The notes under the pieces were generated by a model that did no database searches, was not told the DNA's origin, and saw nothing but the letters and a program-made list of their open reading frames with translations. This document shows positions 26,006-35,306 of a DNA stretch of 64,000 bases, one piece after another. How positions within the stretch are numbered: the stretch's first letter is position 1; the number at the start of each line of letters is the position of its first letter. The position numbers were made by a program, and so were the translations under genes. The stretch is from the NCBI RefSeq assembly GCF_010645075.1, contig NZ_JAADZV010000006.1, positions 62,001 to 126,000 of the forward strand, given 5' to 3'. This DNA comes from Flavobacterium limi. Its GTDB lineage: Bacteria > Bacteroidota > Bacteroidia > Flavobacteriales > Flavobacteriaceae.

Positions 26006-28807
26006 TTGAAAACTAAACTTTCCTTTCTTTGTTTTTTGATGTGTTTAAGCCTGTTTTCTCAGGAATTACCGCCAATTATAAAATACCCTTCAACCATTTA
26101 TGGTGCTGGGAACCAGAGTTGGATGATTGCGCAGGACGAACAAAATATAATGTATTTTGCCAATAATGAGGGACTTTTGGAATATAATGGAACGAATTGG
26201 GAGTTATATCCAACCCCAAACGAAACCATAATGCGATCTGTGAAAGTAATCGATAATAAGATGTATACAGGTTGCTACATGAATTTTGGTTACTGGACAA
26301 GACAATCAAATGGAAAATTAAAATACACTTCGCTTAGCGACAAAATCAAAAATAAAATTCTGGACGATGAGCAGTTCTGGAATATTTTAAAATATGATCA
26401 ATGGATTTTATTTCAGTCTTTGAACCGAATTTATATCTATAATACCAAAACCAAAAGATTTAAAATTATTGCACCTGAAAATGGTGTTGTAAAATCATTT
26501 TGTACTAAAAATTCGATTTATTACCAAACTACAAATGAAGGTCTCTTCGAAATCGAAGAAGGAAAAGGGAAATTGATTTCAAACCATCCTGTTATTAAAA
26601 AAAATACAATTGTAAATGTCTTTGCTGTTGATGACGGCTTGCTGATTCAGACGCAATTAGAAGGATTTTATAAACTAGTAGGGACAGTTTTAACTCCTTT
26701 TAAAACAGAAGTAGATTCACAAATAAAATCAGGATTTGTGTATAGCAGTCAAAAGCTTCATAATGGTAGTTATGCTTTAGGTACCGTTTCTGATGGAATT
26801 TTTATTTTATCGGATTCAGGAAAATTAAATTATCATATTTCGCAAAGTAAAGGATTAAGCAATAATACTGTTTTGTCTTTGTTTGAAGATAAGGATCAGA
26901 ATGTTTGGATTGGTCTCGATAACGGAATTAATTGTATCAATTTGCAAACCCCTGTGCATAGTTTTACAGACGATACGGGTGTATTAGGAACTGTCTATGC
27001 TTCAATAACACATAATGGAATGCTGTATGTGGGAACAAATCAGGGATTATTTTGTAAAAGGTACCAAAGCAATGGCGATTTTCAGTTTATTGATGGAACA
27101 AAAGGTCAAGTCTGGTCATTATTTGAATATGATAATACTCTTTTTTGCGGTCACGATTCAGGTACTTTTATTGTAGAAAATACTTCGGCAAAAAATATTT
27201 TTAGAAATTCAGGAACATGGAAATTTGAGCCAGTTCCGAATTATAAAAATGTTCTGTTTCAGGGAAATTATTACGGAATTTCGGTTTTAGAGAAAATTAA
27301 TAAACAATGGCGATTTAAAAATAAAATTGAAGGTTTTAATTATTCATCACGTTATTTTGAAATTGCTCCAAACCAGGAAATTTATGTGAGTCATGAATAC
27401 AAGGGAGTTTTTAGGTTTAAAACTGATTATTCTTTTTCAAAAGCAAAGGATTTTTATGCGTATTCTTCACCTAAAAAAGGAAAAAATGCAAGTCTTACAA
27501 AATTCAATAATACGATATATTATGCTTACAAAGACGGGATATTCAAATTAATTTCAGTTACAAAACAGTTTGAAAAAGATAAATTACTGAGTTCTATTTT
27601 TGAAAAGGATGAATATACTTCGGGTAAATTGATTGTTGACAAATCGAATAAAATCTGGTTATTTTCTAAAAACTATATCCATTATTTTTCTGTCAGTAAG
27701 TTAAGTCATCAACTAAAACAAAATGTGATTCCAATTCCTTCATCTTTAACGAATTCGATGCAGGGTTTTGAAAATATTACACAAATTTCAAAGGCAGCTT
27801 ATTTAATCGGGACTACCGATGGTTATTATATGCTTAATATTGATGATTTAAGTTTTAAAAACTATACGGTTTCGATTTCAGAAATTTCTATTAATGAGCA
27901 AAATCAAGCTTTAAAAAATGTTGTTCTAAATACCGAAGGCAACTTTAAATCAAATGAAAACAACATTACTTTTAATTATACCGTTCCGGAATATAATAAA
28001 TACATTAATTCAGAATACCAGTATTTATTGGAAGGTTTTCAGAATGAATGGAGTGAGTGGAGTACAAAATCTTCTGTGAATTTTAAAAATTTATCTCCGG
28101 GAAAATATACATTTCGAGTCCGTGCAAAATATGCCAATACACTTTTACAAAATACGGCTACTTATACTTTTATAGTTTTAAAACCTTGGTATTTAACGAA
28201 TCTGGCTTGTTTTATTTATTTATTGCTGCTTATTGTGATTGGCTATTTTATCAATAAAGCTTATCGAAACTTTTATCAAAAGCAAAAAGAGAAACTAATT
28301 GAGGAAAACAATCTTTTATTAGAGATCAAGGAGCTTGAAAATGAGCAGCAATTGATGAAACTAAGAAACGAACAGTTGTCACAGGATGTGGATAATAAAA
28401 ACAGGGAGTTAGCAGTTTCAACCATGAGTCTGAACAGCAAAAATGAACTTTTAGCTTTTATTAAAGAAGATTTAAAGAAAACGGCTCAGGATGATAATAG
28501 AAACATCAAATCCGTTATTAGAACTATAAATGACAATATTACTGAAGAAGACTCCTGGAAAGTTTTTAAAGAAGCTTTTGATAATGCAGACAAAGACTTT
28601 TTAAAAAGAATAAAACAGATACATCCCTTACTTACTCCTAACGATTTAAGGCTTTGTGCTTATTTGCGTTTGAACCTTTCTTCAAAAGAAATCGCTCCTT
28701 TATTTAATATTTCGGTCCGGAGTGTTGAAATAAAACGATATCGTTTACGCAAAAAAATGGATTTGCAGCATGAAATCGGTTTAGTAGAATATATTTTGTC
28801 TGTATAG
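26006..28807 (+). CDS. Transmembrane propeller/Y_Y_Y regulator with cytoplasmic LuxR-type HTH
   Basis: This 933-residue protein probably regulates the glucan operon downstream. A signal peptide (MKTKLSFLCFLMCLSLFS) is followed by a large beta-propeller sensor (about 20-640) with Reg_prop-like repeats such as NNTVLSLFEDKDQNVWIGLD. A Y_Y_Y domain (about 651-724) precedes one membrane helix (about 733-753), a coiled coil (about 753-808) and a C-terminal helix-turn-helix (about 878-928, LNLSSKEIAPLFNISVRSVE). No histidine kinase or receiver domain is present, unlike the hybrid two-component systems of many Sus loci, so DNA binding would occur at the membrane. The TTG start is forced by an in-frame stop at 25991, but it overlaps a TAnnTTTG-like word. 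Confidence 0.85.
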   Translation: MKTKLSFLCFLMCLSLFSQELPPIIKYPSTIYGAGNQSWMIAQDEQNIMYFANNEGLLEYNGTNWELYPTPNETIMRSVKVIDNKMYTGCYMNFGYWTRQSNGKLKYTSLSDKIKNKILDDEQFWNILKYDQWILFQSLNRIYIYNTKTKRFKIIAPENGVVKSFCTKNSIYYQTTNEGLFEIEEGKGKLISNHPVIKKNTIVNVFAVDDGLLIQTQLEGFYKLVGTVLTPFKTEVDSQIKSGFVYSSQKLHNGSYALGTVSDGIFILSDSGKLNYHISQSKGLSNNTVLSLFEDKDQNVWIGLDNGINCINLQTPVHSFTDDTGVLGTVYASITHNGMLYVGTNQGLFCKRYQSNGDFQFIDGTKGQVWSLFEYDNTLFCGHDSGTFIVENTSAKNIFRNSGTWKFEPVPNYKNVLFQGNYYGISVLEKINKQWRFKNKIEGFNYSSRYFEIAPNQEIYVSHEYKGVFRFKTDYSFSKAKDFYAYSSPKKGKNASLTKFNNTIYYAYKDGIFKLISVTKQFEKDKLLSSIFEKDEYTSGKLIVDKSNKIWLFSKNYIHYFSVSKLSHQLKQNVIPIPSSLTNSMQGFENITQISKAAYLIGTTDGYYMLNIDDLSFKNYTVSISEISINEQNQALKNVVLNTEGNFKSNENNITFNYTVPEYNKYINSEYQYLLEGFQNEWSEWSTKSSVNFKNLSPGKYTFRVRAKYANTLLQNTATYTFIVLKPWYLTNLACFIYLLLLIVIGYFINKAYRNFYQKQKEKLIEENNLLLEIKELENEQQLMKLRNEQLSQDVDNKNRELAVSTMSLNSKNELLAFIKEDLKKTAQDDNRNIKSVIRTINDNITEEDSWKVFKEAFDNADKDFLKRIKQIHPLLTPNDLRLCAYLRLNLSSKEIAPLFNISVRSVEIKRYRLRKKMDLQHEIGLVEYILSV

Positions 28808-29049
28808 TACATTCACAGTACGCTATAAATACCTATACATTACCTCAACATTTGCGTTTTATTGTGAATTATACACTTATTTGTTAAAAAAATTAACATT
28901 TGTAATTTATGATTGTATAAAGGTGATTTTTGATATATGTGTATTTTATATCTGCTTTTTTTGCGATGTATGTTTTTTGTTGAGGTTATTTTTATCTTAT
29001 TGTTAAAGAGATACGATACATTTATCATTCAATAAAAAACTAACTAAAT

Positions 29050-32000
29050 ATGAAACCAAAATTATTATTAATGGTATTGTTACTATTTACCTCTTTTGCA
29101 TTTTCGCAGACTTTTGATGTAAATGGGACAGTGCTGGATGCTTCAGGAATGTCACTGCCTGGAGTGAATGTAAAAGTTAAAAGTTCTTCACAAAGTACAA
29201 CCACAGATTTTGACGGTTCTTTTAAATTATCAGGTCTCTCAAAAGGAACGATAATCGTTTTAAGTTACATCGGTTTTCGCACGCAGGAGGTTTCTGTATC
29301 GGGTAGCAAAATAACTGTTAAAATGAGTGATGATGCAAAGTCATTGGAAGAAGTTGTTGTGATTGGTTATGGAAGCCAAAAGAAGAGGGAAGTAACAGGT
29401 GCAGTTTCTGTTTTAGACAGTAAAACACTCGATGTGTTAAAGCCTGCAAGAATTGAGCAGGCGCTGCAAGGAACCATTGCAGGTGTAAATGTTACTACTC
29501 AGTCAGGAGCTCCAGGTGCACCTTTGGATATTCGTATTCGTGGGGTAGCTACAAATGGTGAAAGCAGACCAACAGTAATTATAGATGGTTATGTTGGAGA
29601 TTTAGGATTACTAAATCCAAATGATATTGAAACAATTACAGTTTTAAAAGATGCCCAGGCAGCTATTTATGGAACTATTGGAGCTAATGGAATTATCCTG
29701 GTTACTACCAAAATGGGGAAAAAGAATTCAAAAACGAGAATTTCCTTTAACAGCTATTCAGGATTTCAGGAGACTTCAAGAAAATTACCAACTTTAAATG
29801 CTACAGAATATGCACTTTTATTAAATGAAAGTTATTCTAATGGAGGTCAGCCAATTCCTTACACAAATGTTAGCGGTTTAGGAAAAGGTACAGACTGGCA
29901 GGATCAGGTTTTTAAGAAAGGTGTCCCTATTATTAATAATGATTTGACAATTTCCGGAGGATCAGAAAAAATAACTTATTCTGTAAGTGGATCACACCTT
30001 GATCAGGAAGGTATTGTAGGCGGAGATAAATCAGGCTATTTGAGAAATACGGCAAGATTGGCATTAGGAGTTGATTTGAGCGATAAATTCAAATTAAAAA
30101 CAAATGTAATTTATACTTATTTTACAAGAAATACATTAAATGAAAATGGTCTTGGATCTGTATTATTTAATGCATTAAACGTTCCGGCAACGCTTAGCCC
30201 TTACACTTCAACTGGCGAACTTGCTTTGGTACCAAGTACTACAGGTTTGGGAACAGAAATTATAAATCCATTGGCTCAGATTGAAAATACTTATAACGAT
30301 TATAACTATAAGAAATTAAACGGGAACTTTGGATTAGATTATAAAATCTTCAAAGGATTTACACTTTCAAGTTCAATTGGTTTCAATACATCAAATAGCG
30401 AATCAAAAACATTTGCGAAAAAAATCAGTTATGGTGGAAAAGTATTCGATGTACAAAGAAGTTCTGTAACTCAGGGATCTGTAAATGATAATAATTATTC
30501 ATTTGACCTTTTTGGAACTTATACTACAAAAGTTTTAGAGAATCACAGTATTACAGGAACTCTGGGAACAACAATTTTTAAACAATGGGGTAATGGATTA
30601 ACTGCAACAGGTTTTGATGTTCCTAATAATTTATGGGAATTTGCTGATATTTCTTTAACAAAAGGAATTTCTGAAACACTTACTAATACTTCTTATGTAT
30701 ACGACCAACGAAGACTTTCTTATTTTGGAAGACTGCAATATGATTATAAAGGGAAGTATTTGTTTTCTGCCATGATCAGACGTGATGCTTCTACTAAATT
30801 TGGTCCAACTAATACGATAGGTTATTTTCCTTCATTTACAGGAGGTTGGGTAATTTCTGATGAAGACTTTTTTGGACAGCCAAAATTCTTAAATTTCTTG
30901 AAGTTAAGAGCAAGTTACGGTACTTTAGGAAATGACCAAATTCCTAATTTTGGTTATTTAGGAATTCTTAACGGAGAAGCAACGTATGTGTTTGACGGAA
31001 CTTTAAATAACGGTACGGCAATGGGACAAACACCGAACCCTGATTTAAAATGGGAAGAGGCAAGAAAATTTGACGTTGGCTTAGATTTTAGATTTCTTAA
31101 TGATAAAATATCTGTAGTAGCAGATTATTTTATAGATACCAGAAAAGATTTATTGATCCCAAATATTCCGGTTTCAGGTATTATCGGTACAGGTGCTCCG
31201 GGAGCTAGTTCTCCAACATTAAATGCCGGTACAGTTAGAAATGCGGGATTTGAATTTGCAATAGATTATAAAGAAAAATTCTCAGATGCATTTTCAATGA
31301 GTGTGGGTTATAATGTAACTTTCATTAAAAATGAAGTTTTAGAAGTGAATAATGGTACAGGGTTTATTGAAGGAGGAGCATTTGGAGTAGGTCAGCCTGC
31401 GCCATCTCGTATGGAAGTTGGAAAGCCAATGGGATATTTTTACGGATATAAAACAGATGGGATTTTTCAGAATCAGGCAGAAATTGATGCACATCCATCT
31501 CAGTTAGCATTAGGAGCAAACCCTGCGCCTGGTGATATTCGTTATGTTGACGTAAATGGAGATGGAGTATTGGATGCAAAAGATAAGACTAACATAGGTG
31601 ATCCGGTTCCGGAAGCGACGATGGGATTCAATTTACAAATGAATTACAAAAATCTTGATTTCGTAGTTTTCACATTTGCTTCTGTTGGAAATGATATGGT
31701 TCGCAATTACGAAAGAACACTTTCTGATGCTAATCGTTTAAATTATGTATTAGACAGATGGACAGGAGAGGGAACAAGTAATTCAACTCCAAGAGTTACG
31801 ACTAGTGCAACTTCAAACAACGTTTTTTCTTCATACTTTGTTGAAGATGCTTCTTATTTAAGAATACAAAACGTTCAATTAGGTTATACTTTAAGTCCTG
31901 ATGTGACCCAAAAAGCAGGAATTACAAAATTAAGACTTTATGCTGGTGTAAACAATTTATACACATTTACAAAATATAAAGGATTTGATCCGGGAGCTTC

Positions 32001-32115
32001 TTTTGGACCTGGAAACAGAGACAATGTATCTCAATCTCCAATTGGAGCTGGAATCGATTATGGATTTTACCCAGTACCAAGAACCTATTTATTGGGCTTA
32101 AACATTAATTTTTAA
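29050..32115 (+). CDS. SusC-type TonB-dependent outer-membrane receptor
   Basis: This 1021-residue protein imports glycan oligosaccharides across the outer membrane. A signal peptide (MKPKLLLMVLLLFTSFAFSQ) is followed by a carboxypeptidase-regulatory-like domain (about 22-98, DVNGTVLDASGMSLPGVNV), a TonB-box/plug region containing SLEEVVVIGYGSQKKREVTGAV and DIRIRGVATNG, and a 22-strand-type barrel ending in aromatic residues (YLLGLNINF). It is the first gene of the SusC-SusD operon, 11 bp ahead of susD. The 242-bp gap to the regulator gene shows AT-rich DNA and no other gene. Confidence 0.95.
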   Translation: MKPKLLLMVLLLFTSFAFSQTFDVNGTVLDASGMSLPGVNVKVKSSSQSTTTDFDGSFKLSGLSKGTIIVLSYIGFRTQEVSVSGSKITVKMSDDAKSLEEVVVIGYGSQKKREVTGAVSVLDSKTLDVLKPARIEQALQGTIAGVNVTTQSGAPGAPLDIRIRGVATNGESRPTVIIDGYVGDLGLLNPNDIETITVLKDAQAAIYGTIGANGIILVTTKMGKKNSKTRISFNSYSGFQETSRKLPTLNATEYALLLNESYSNGGQPIPYTNVSGLGKGTDWQDQVFKKGVPIINNDLTISGGSEKITYSVSGSHLDQEGIVGGDKSGYLRNTARLALGVDLSDKFKLKTNVIYTYFTRNTLNENGLGSVLFNALNVPATLSPYTSTGELALVPSTTGLGTEIINPLAQIENTYNDYNYKKLNGNFGLDYKIFKGFTLSSSIGFNTSNSESKTFAKKISYGGKVFDVQRSSVTQGSVNDNNYSFDLFGTYTTKVLENHSITGTLGTTIFKQWGNGLTATGFDVPNNLWEFADISLTKGISETLTNTSYVYDQRRLSYFGRLQYDYKGKYLFSAMIRRDASTKFGPTNTIGYFPSFTGGWVISDEDFFGQPKFLNFLKLRASYGTLGNDQIPNFGYLGILNGEATYVFDGTLNNGTAMGQTPNPDLKWEEARKFDVGLDFRFLNDKISVVADYFIDTRKDLLIPNIPVSGIIGTGAPGASSPTLNAGTVRNAGFEFAIDYKEKFSDAFSMSVGYNVTFIKNEVLEVNNGTGFIEGGAFGVGQPAPSRMEVGKPMGYFYGYKTDGIFQNQAEIDAHPSQLALGANPAPGDIRYVDVNGDGVLDAKDKTNIGDPVPEATMGFNLQMNYKNLDFVVFTFASVGNDMVRNYERTLSDANRLNYVLDRWTGEGTSNSTPRVTTSATSNNVFSSYFVEDASYLRIQNVQLGYTLSPDVTQKAGITKLRLYAGVNNLYTFTKYKGFDPGASFGPGNRDNVSQSPIGAGIDYGFYPVPRTYLLGLNINF

Positions 32116-32126
32116 TTTCAATTAAA

Positions 32127-33632
32127 ATGAAAAAATATATTTTTACAACTTTAGCAGCGATAACATTGCTTTCTATCGTAACAACTTCCTGTTCGGATGA
32201 ATTTGTTAACCCCGCTCCCGAATATTCTATTGATTCAGAGAATTATTTTAATTCAAAAGAAGAATATGATAATGCCTTAATTGCCGCTTACGATTTACTG
32301 CAATCTACATATGTTAATGTTTTATTAGGAGAAATTGCATCAGATAATACATTGGCGGGAGGAGAAAGCCCAACAGACGTTATTGGTTTTCAGCAAATTG
32401 ACGATATGATCCATACTCAGACAAACAGTAATCTTAGAGATATCTGGAACTGGATGTTTGCCGGAGTTCAGAGAGCAAATTATATTCTTGAGTTTCAAAA
32501 TAAAACTGATTTTGAAGGAAAAACGCAATTAATAGCTGAAACACGTTTTCTTAGAGCATACTACCAATTTGAATTAGTAAAATGGTTTGGTGGTATCCCT
32601 ATGAAACCAGATGCGAGGTTTGTACTTGGAGATGAACTTAAAATTCCGCGTTCATCAGTTGCAGAAGTTTATGCTTCTATCGAAGCTGATTTAACTTTCG
32701 CAGCAGCTAATTTATCTCCAACTGCTTCTCAAAAAGGAAGAGCTACGAAAGGTGCTGCATTTGCATTACTTGGAAAAGCATATTTATATCAGGATAAATT
32801 TACTCAGGCTGCTACTGCTTTACAAAGTGTAATTGACTTAGGTACTTATTCATTAAAAACAGGCAATGATTATACTAATTTGTTTGAGTTATCTGGAGAA
32901 AACGGTACAGAGTCTGTTTTTGAAGTACAATATACAGATGTTGAAGGAGCAGGTTTTCCTTGTTTGCAATGTAGTGAAGGAAATGTTGCTGTAGGTTTCA
33001 GTGGAGTAAGAGGTTATAGTGGTCCATTCTTTAGCGCAGGTTTCAGTTTTAATATTCCAACAGCAGAAAGTGCAAATGCTTTTGAGTCTGGAGATAAACG
33101 TAAAGATGTATCAATTCTGGATATTAATGCCTGGGCAGAAGCTAATGCTAATTATGATAATGGAAACGGGATTAAGTTTGGAAAAGGAAACGAAGACACT
33201 GGATTCTTCAACAGAAAATACCTTCCAAGAACGAGAAGCAAAGAAGCAGCAGGAGATTTGAACTTAACAAATCCAAATAATTACAGAGCAATACGTTATG
33301 CAGATGTATTATTAATGGCTGCAGAAGCTTACAACAGAGGAGGTATAAATGATGTAAAAGCAAGAGAGTATTTAAATCAGGTTAGAAGACGTGCTTTTGG
33401 AGATAATACTCATGATATATTTGTTTCTGGGGCTGCATTGACTGATTTGATACTGAAAGAAAGAAGACTTGAATTATTTGGTGAAGGGCATCGTTTCTTT
33501 GACTTAGTAAGGACTGGAAATGCAGAAGGAACAATACCTGGATTTACAGCAGATAAAAACGAATTATTTCCACTTCCGATTGAAGAAATTCAATTTGCTA
33601 ATGGAAATTGGGCACAAAACCCTGGATATTAA
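32127..33632 (+). CDS. SusD/RagB-family surface glycan-binding lipoprotein
   Basis: This 501-residue protein caps the SusC barrel and binds glycan at the cell surface. Its lipoprotein signal ends in SIVTTSC (lipidated Cys22). The TPR-rich SusD fold is shown by the ETRFLRAYYQFELVKWFGGIP block, the GAAFALLGKAYLYQDKF helix pair, and the C-terminal RYADVLLMAAEAYNR and LILKERRLELFGEGHRFFDLVR motifs, the last being a hallmark of the family. It lies 11 bp after susC and 12 bp before the binding-protein gene. Confidence 0.95.
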   Translation: MKKYIFTTLAAITLLSIVTTSCSDEFVNPAPEYSIDSENYFNSKEEYDNALIAAYDLLQSTYVNVLLGEIASDNTLAGGESPTDVIGFQQIDDMIHTQTNSNLRDIWNWMFAGVQRANYILEFQNKTDFEGKTQLIAETRFLRAYYQFELVKWFGGIPMKPDARFVLGDELKIPRSSVAEVYASIEADLTFAAANLSPTASQKGRATKGAAFALLGKAYLYQDKFTQAATALQSVIDLGTYSLKTGNDYTNLFELSGENGTESVFEVQYTDVEGAGFPCLQCSEGNVAVGFSGVRGYSGPFFSAGFSFNIPTAESANAFESGDKRKDVSILDINAWAEANANYDNGNGIKFGKGNEDTGFFNRKYLPRTRSKEAAGDLNLTNPNNYRAIRYADVLLMAAEAYNRGGINDVKAREYLNQVRRRAFGDNTHDIFVSGAALTDLILKERRLELFGEGHRFFDLVRTGNAEGTIPGFTADKNELFPLPIEEIQFANGNWAQNPGY

Positions 33633-33644
33633 AAAACATCAATT

Positions 33645-35249
33645 ATGAAAAAAATATTTTTAATTATAAATCTTTTCGTTTTAGCGACAATTTTAAGTTG
33701 TGCAAGCGATGAACTGGATGTGAATTTAGACGGCATAACAGCGCCTACAAATGTTTCGACTCTTACAACTGTCACTCAGGATAACACAGGAAAGGTTACT
33801 TTTTTACCAAAAGGGGAAGGAGTAACGCAATTCAAAGTCAATTTTGGTGACGGAAGTCCTGAATCTGATTACGTTCAGGCTGGTGTAACTTTAGTGCATA
33901 CTTATAAAGAGGGTGTATACAAATCTAAAATAATTGCAATGAGCATTAATGGAAAAACAACCGAAGTTGAACATGAGGTAGTAGTTTCATTTAGAGCTCC
34001 AGAAAATTTAGAGGTAATCATTACCAATGATCAGTCAGTTTCTAAAAAAGTAACTGTAAAAGCAACTGCAGATTTTGCATTGTTTTATGATGTTTATTTT
34101 GGCGAAGCAGGTAAACCAGATCCTGTTTCGGCAAATAATGGAGAATCAGTTTCATATACATATCAGCAACCTGGTGTATATACTATTCGTGTAGTGTCAA
34201 AAAGTGCTGCTGTAGAAACTACTGAATATACTGAAGATTTTGAAGCAATACTTATTCTAAATCCTACTTCATCTGCTCCAATACCACCAAACAGAAAGGC
34301 CGGAGATGTAATTTCTATTTACGGTTCAAAATATACAAATGTAACCGGGACAAATTATTTCCCTAATTGGGATCAGGGTAATCAAGGAAGCAGTTGGGCA
34401 GAGTTTGATCTGAATGGAGATAAAATGCTAAATTATATCAAATTAAGCTATCAGGGAATTGCATTGGCAGACAATGTTACCATTGATGTTTCTGGTATGG
34501 ATTTCATCCACATGGATGTTTGGACAGCTGATTTGCAAAAAATTGAAACTTCTTTGATCAGCAAAACAAATGGTGAAAAACCGGTAGTAAGAGATCTTAC
34601 AGCTAATCAATGGACAAGTATAGATATTCCAATTTCAGCGTTTACAAGCCAGGGATTAGGTGTTGCAGATATTTTCCAATTGAAATTTGTTGGAACACCT
34701 TGGGCAGCTGGTAGCGTTTATATTGATAATATTTATTTCTATAAAGAAGCTGCAACAATTCCGGCAGCTCCAACTCCGACAAAAGCGGCTACAGATGTTT
34801 TATCGTTATTTAGTAATGCTTACACAAATGTTGGTATCGCAACATGGAGAACTTCATGGTCTGATGCTGCGTTAGAAGAAACTGCAATTGCAGGGAATGC
34901 TGTAAAAAAATACTCAAACTTAAATTTTGTAGGTATTGAACCAAATTCGCCGATTGATGCATCTGGAATGACCCATTTTCACGTAGATGTATATTCCACT
35001 GATTTTACAGAATTCAGAATAAAATTAGTCGATTTTGGAGCCAATGGAGTGTATGAAGTAGGAGGTGATAATGTCGAGCATGAAATCAAAGTTACTGCGC
35101 CTGCACAAGGAACCTGGGTAAGTTTAGATATTCCGCTTAGTGATTTTACAGGGCTAACAACACGTGCGCATATTGCACAGATGATCTACTCAGGAAATCC
35201 TTCTGGAAGTCATACTGTGTATATTGATAACGTTTATTTTCACAAATAG
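33645..35249 (+). CDS. Surface glycan-binding lipoprotein with PKD-like and duplicated carbohydrate-binding-like modules
   Basis: This 534-residue protein is the likely SusE/F-position binding protein of the locus. The lipobox LATILSC gives a lipidated Cys19. Residues about 33-115 form a PKD-like domain (FKVNFGDGSPESDY, VHTYKEGVYKSKI), and a second beta domain follows to about 205. Residues about 220-366 and 382-534 are two homologous copies of one module: both start DV[IL]S[IL][YF]xxxYTNV and end VYIDN[IV]YF[YH]K, and both have WxSxDIPxSxF. Each probably binds beta-glucan at the cell surface. No catalytic residues are seen. Confidence 0.85.
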   Translation: MKKIFLIINLFVLATILSCASDELDVNLDGITAPTNVSTLTTVTQDNTGKVTFLPKGEGVTQFKVNFGDGSPESDYVQAGVTLVHTYKEGVYKSKIIAMSINGKTTEVEHEVVVSFRAPENLEVIITNDQSVSKKVTVKATADFALFYDVYFGEAGKPDPVSANNGESVSYTYQQPGVYTIRVVSKSAAVETTEYTEDFEAILILNPTSSAPIPPNRKAGDVISIYGSKYTNVTGTNYFPNWDQGNQGSSWAEFDLNGDKMLNYIKLSYQGIALADNVTIDVSGMDFIHMDVWTADLQKIETSLISKTNGEKPVVRDLTANQWTSIDIPISAFTSQGLGVADIFQLKFVGTPWAAGSVYIDNIYFYKEAATIPAAPTPTKAATDVLSLFSNAYTNVGIATWRTSWSDAALEETAIAGNAVKKYSNLNFVGIEPNSPIDASGMTHFHVDVYSTDFTEFRIKLVDFGANGVYEVGGDNVEHEIKVTAPAQGTWVSLDIPLSDFTGLTTRAHIAQMIYSGNPSGSHTVYIDNVYFHK

Positions 35250-35306
35250 AAAATAGGACATTATTAGTCAATTAAAATGAATTTACATTTTATAAAAACA
35301 ATTGAA

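Noticed and set aside
28840..29028. 62-residue minus-strand frame between the regulator and susC
   Set aside because: It is low in complexity, rich in Asn, Ile and Lys as expected from AT-rich intergenic DNA, and lies where the susC promoter and leader should be.
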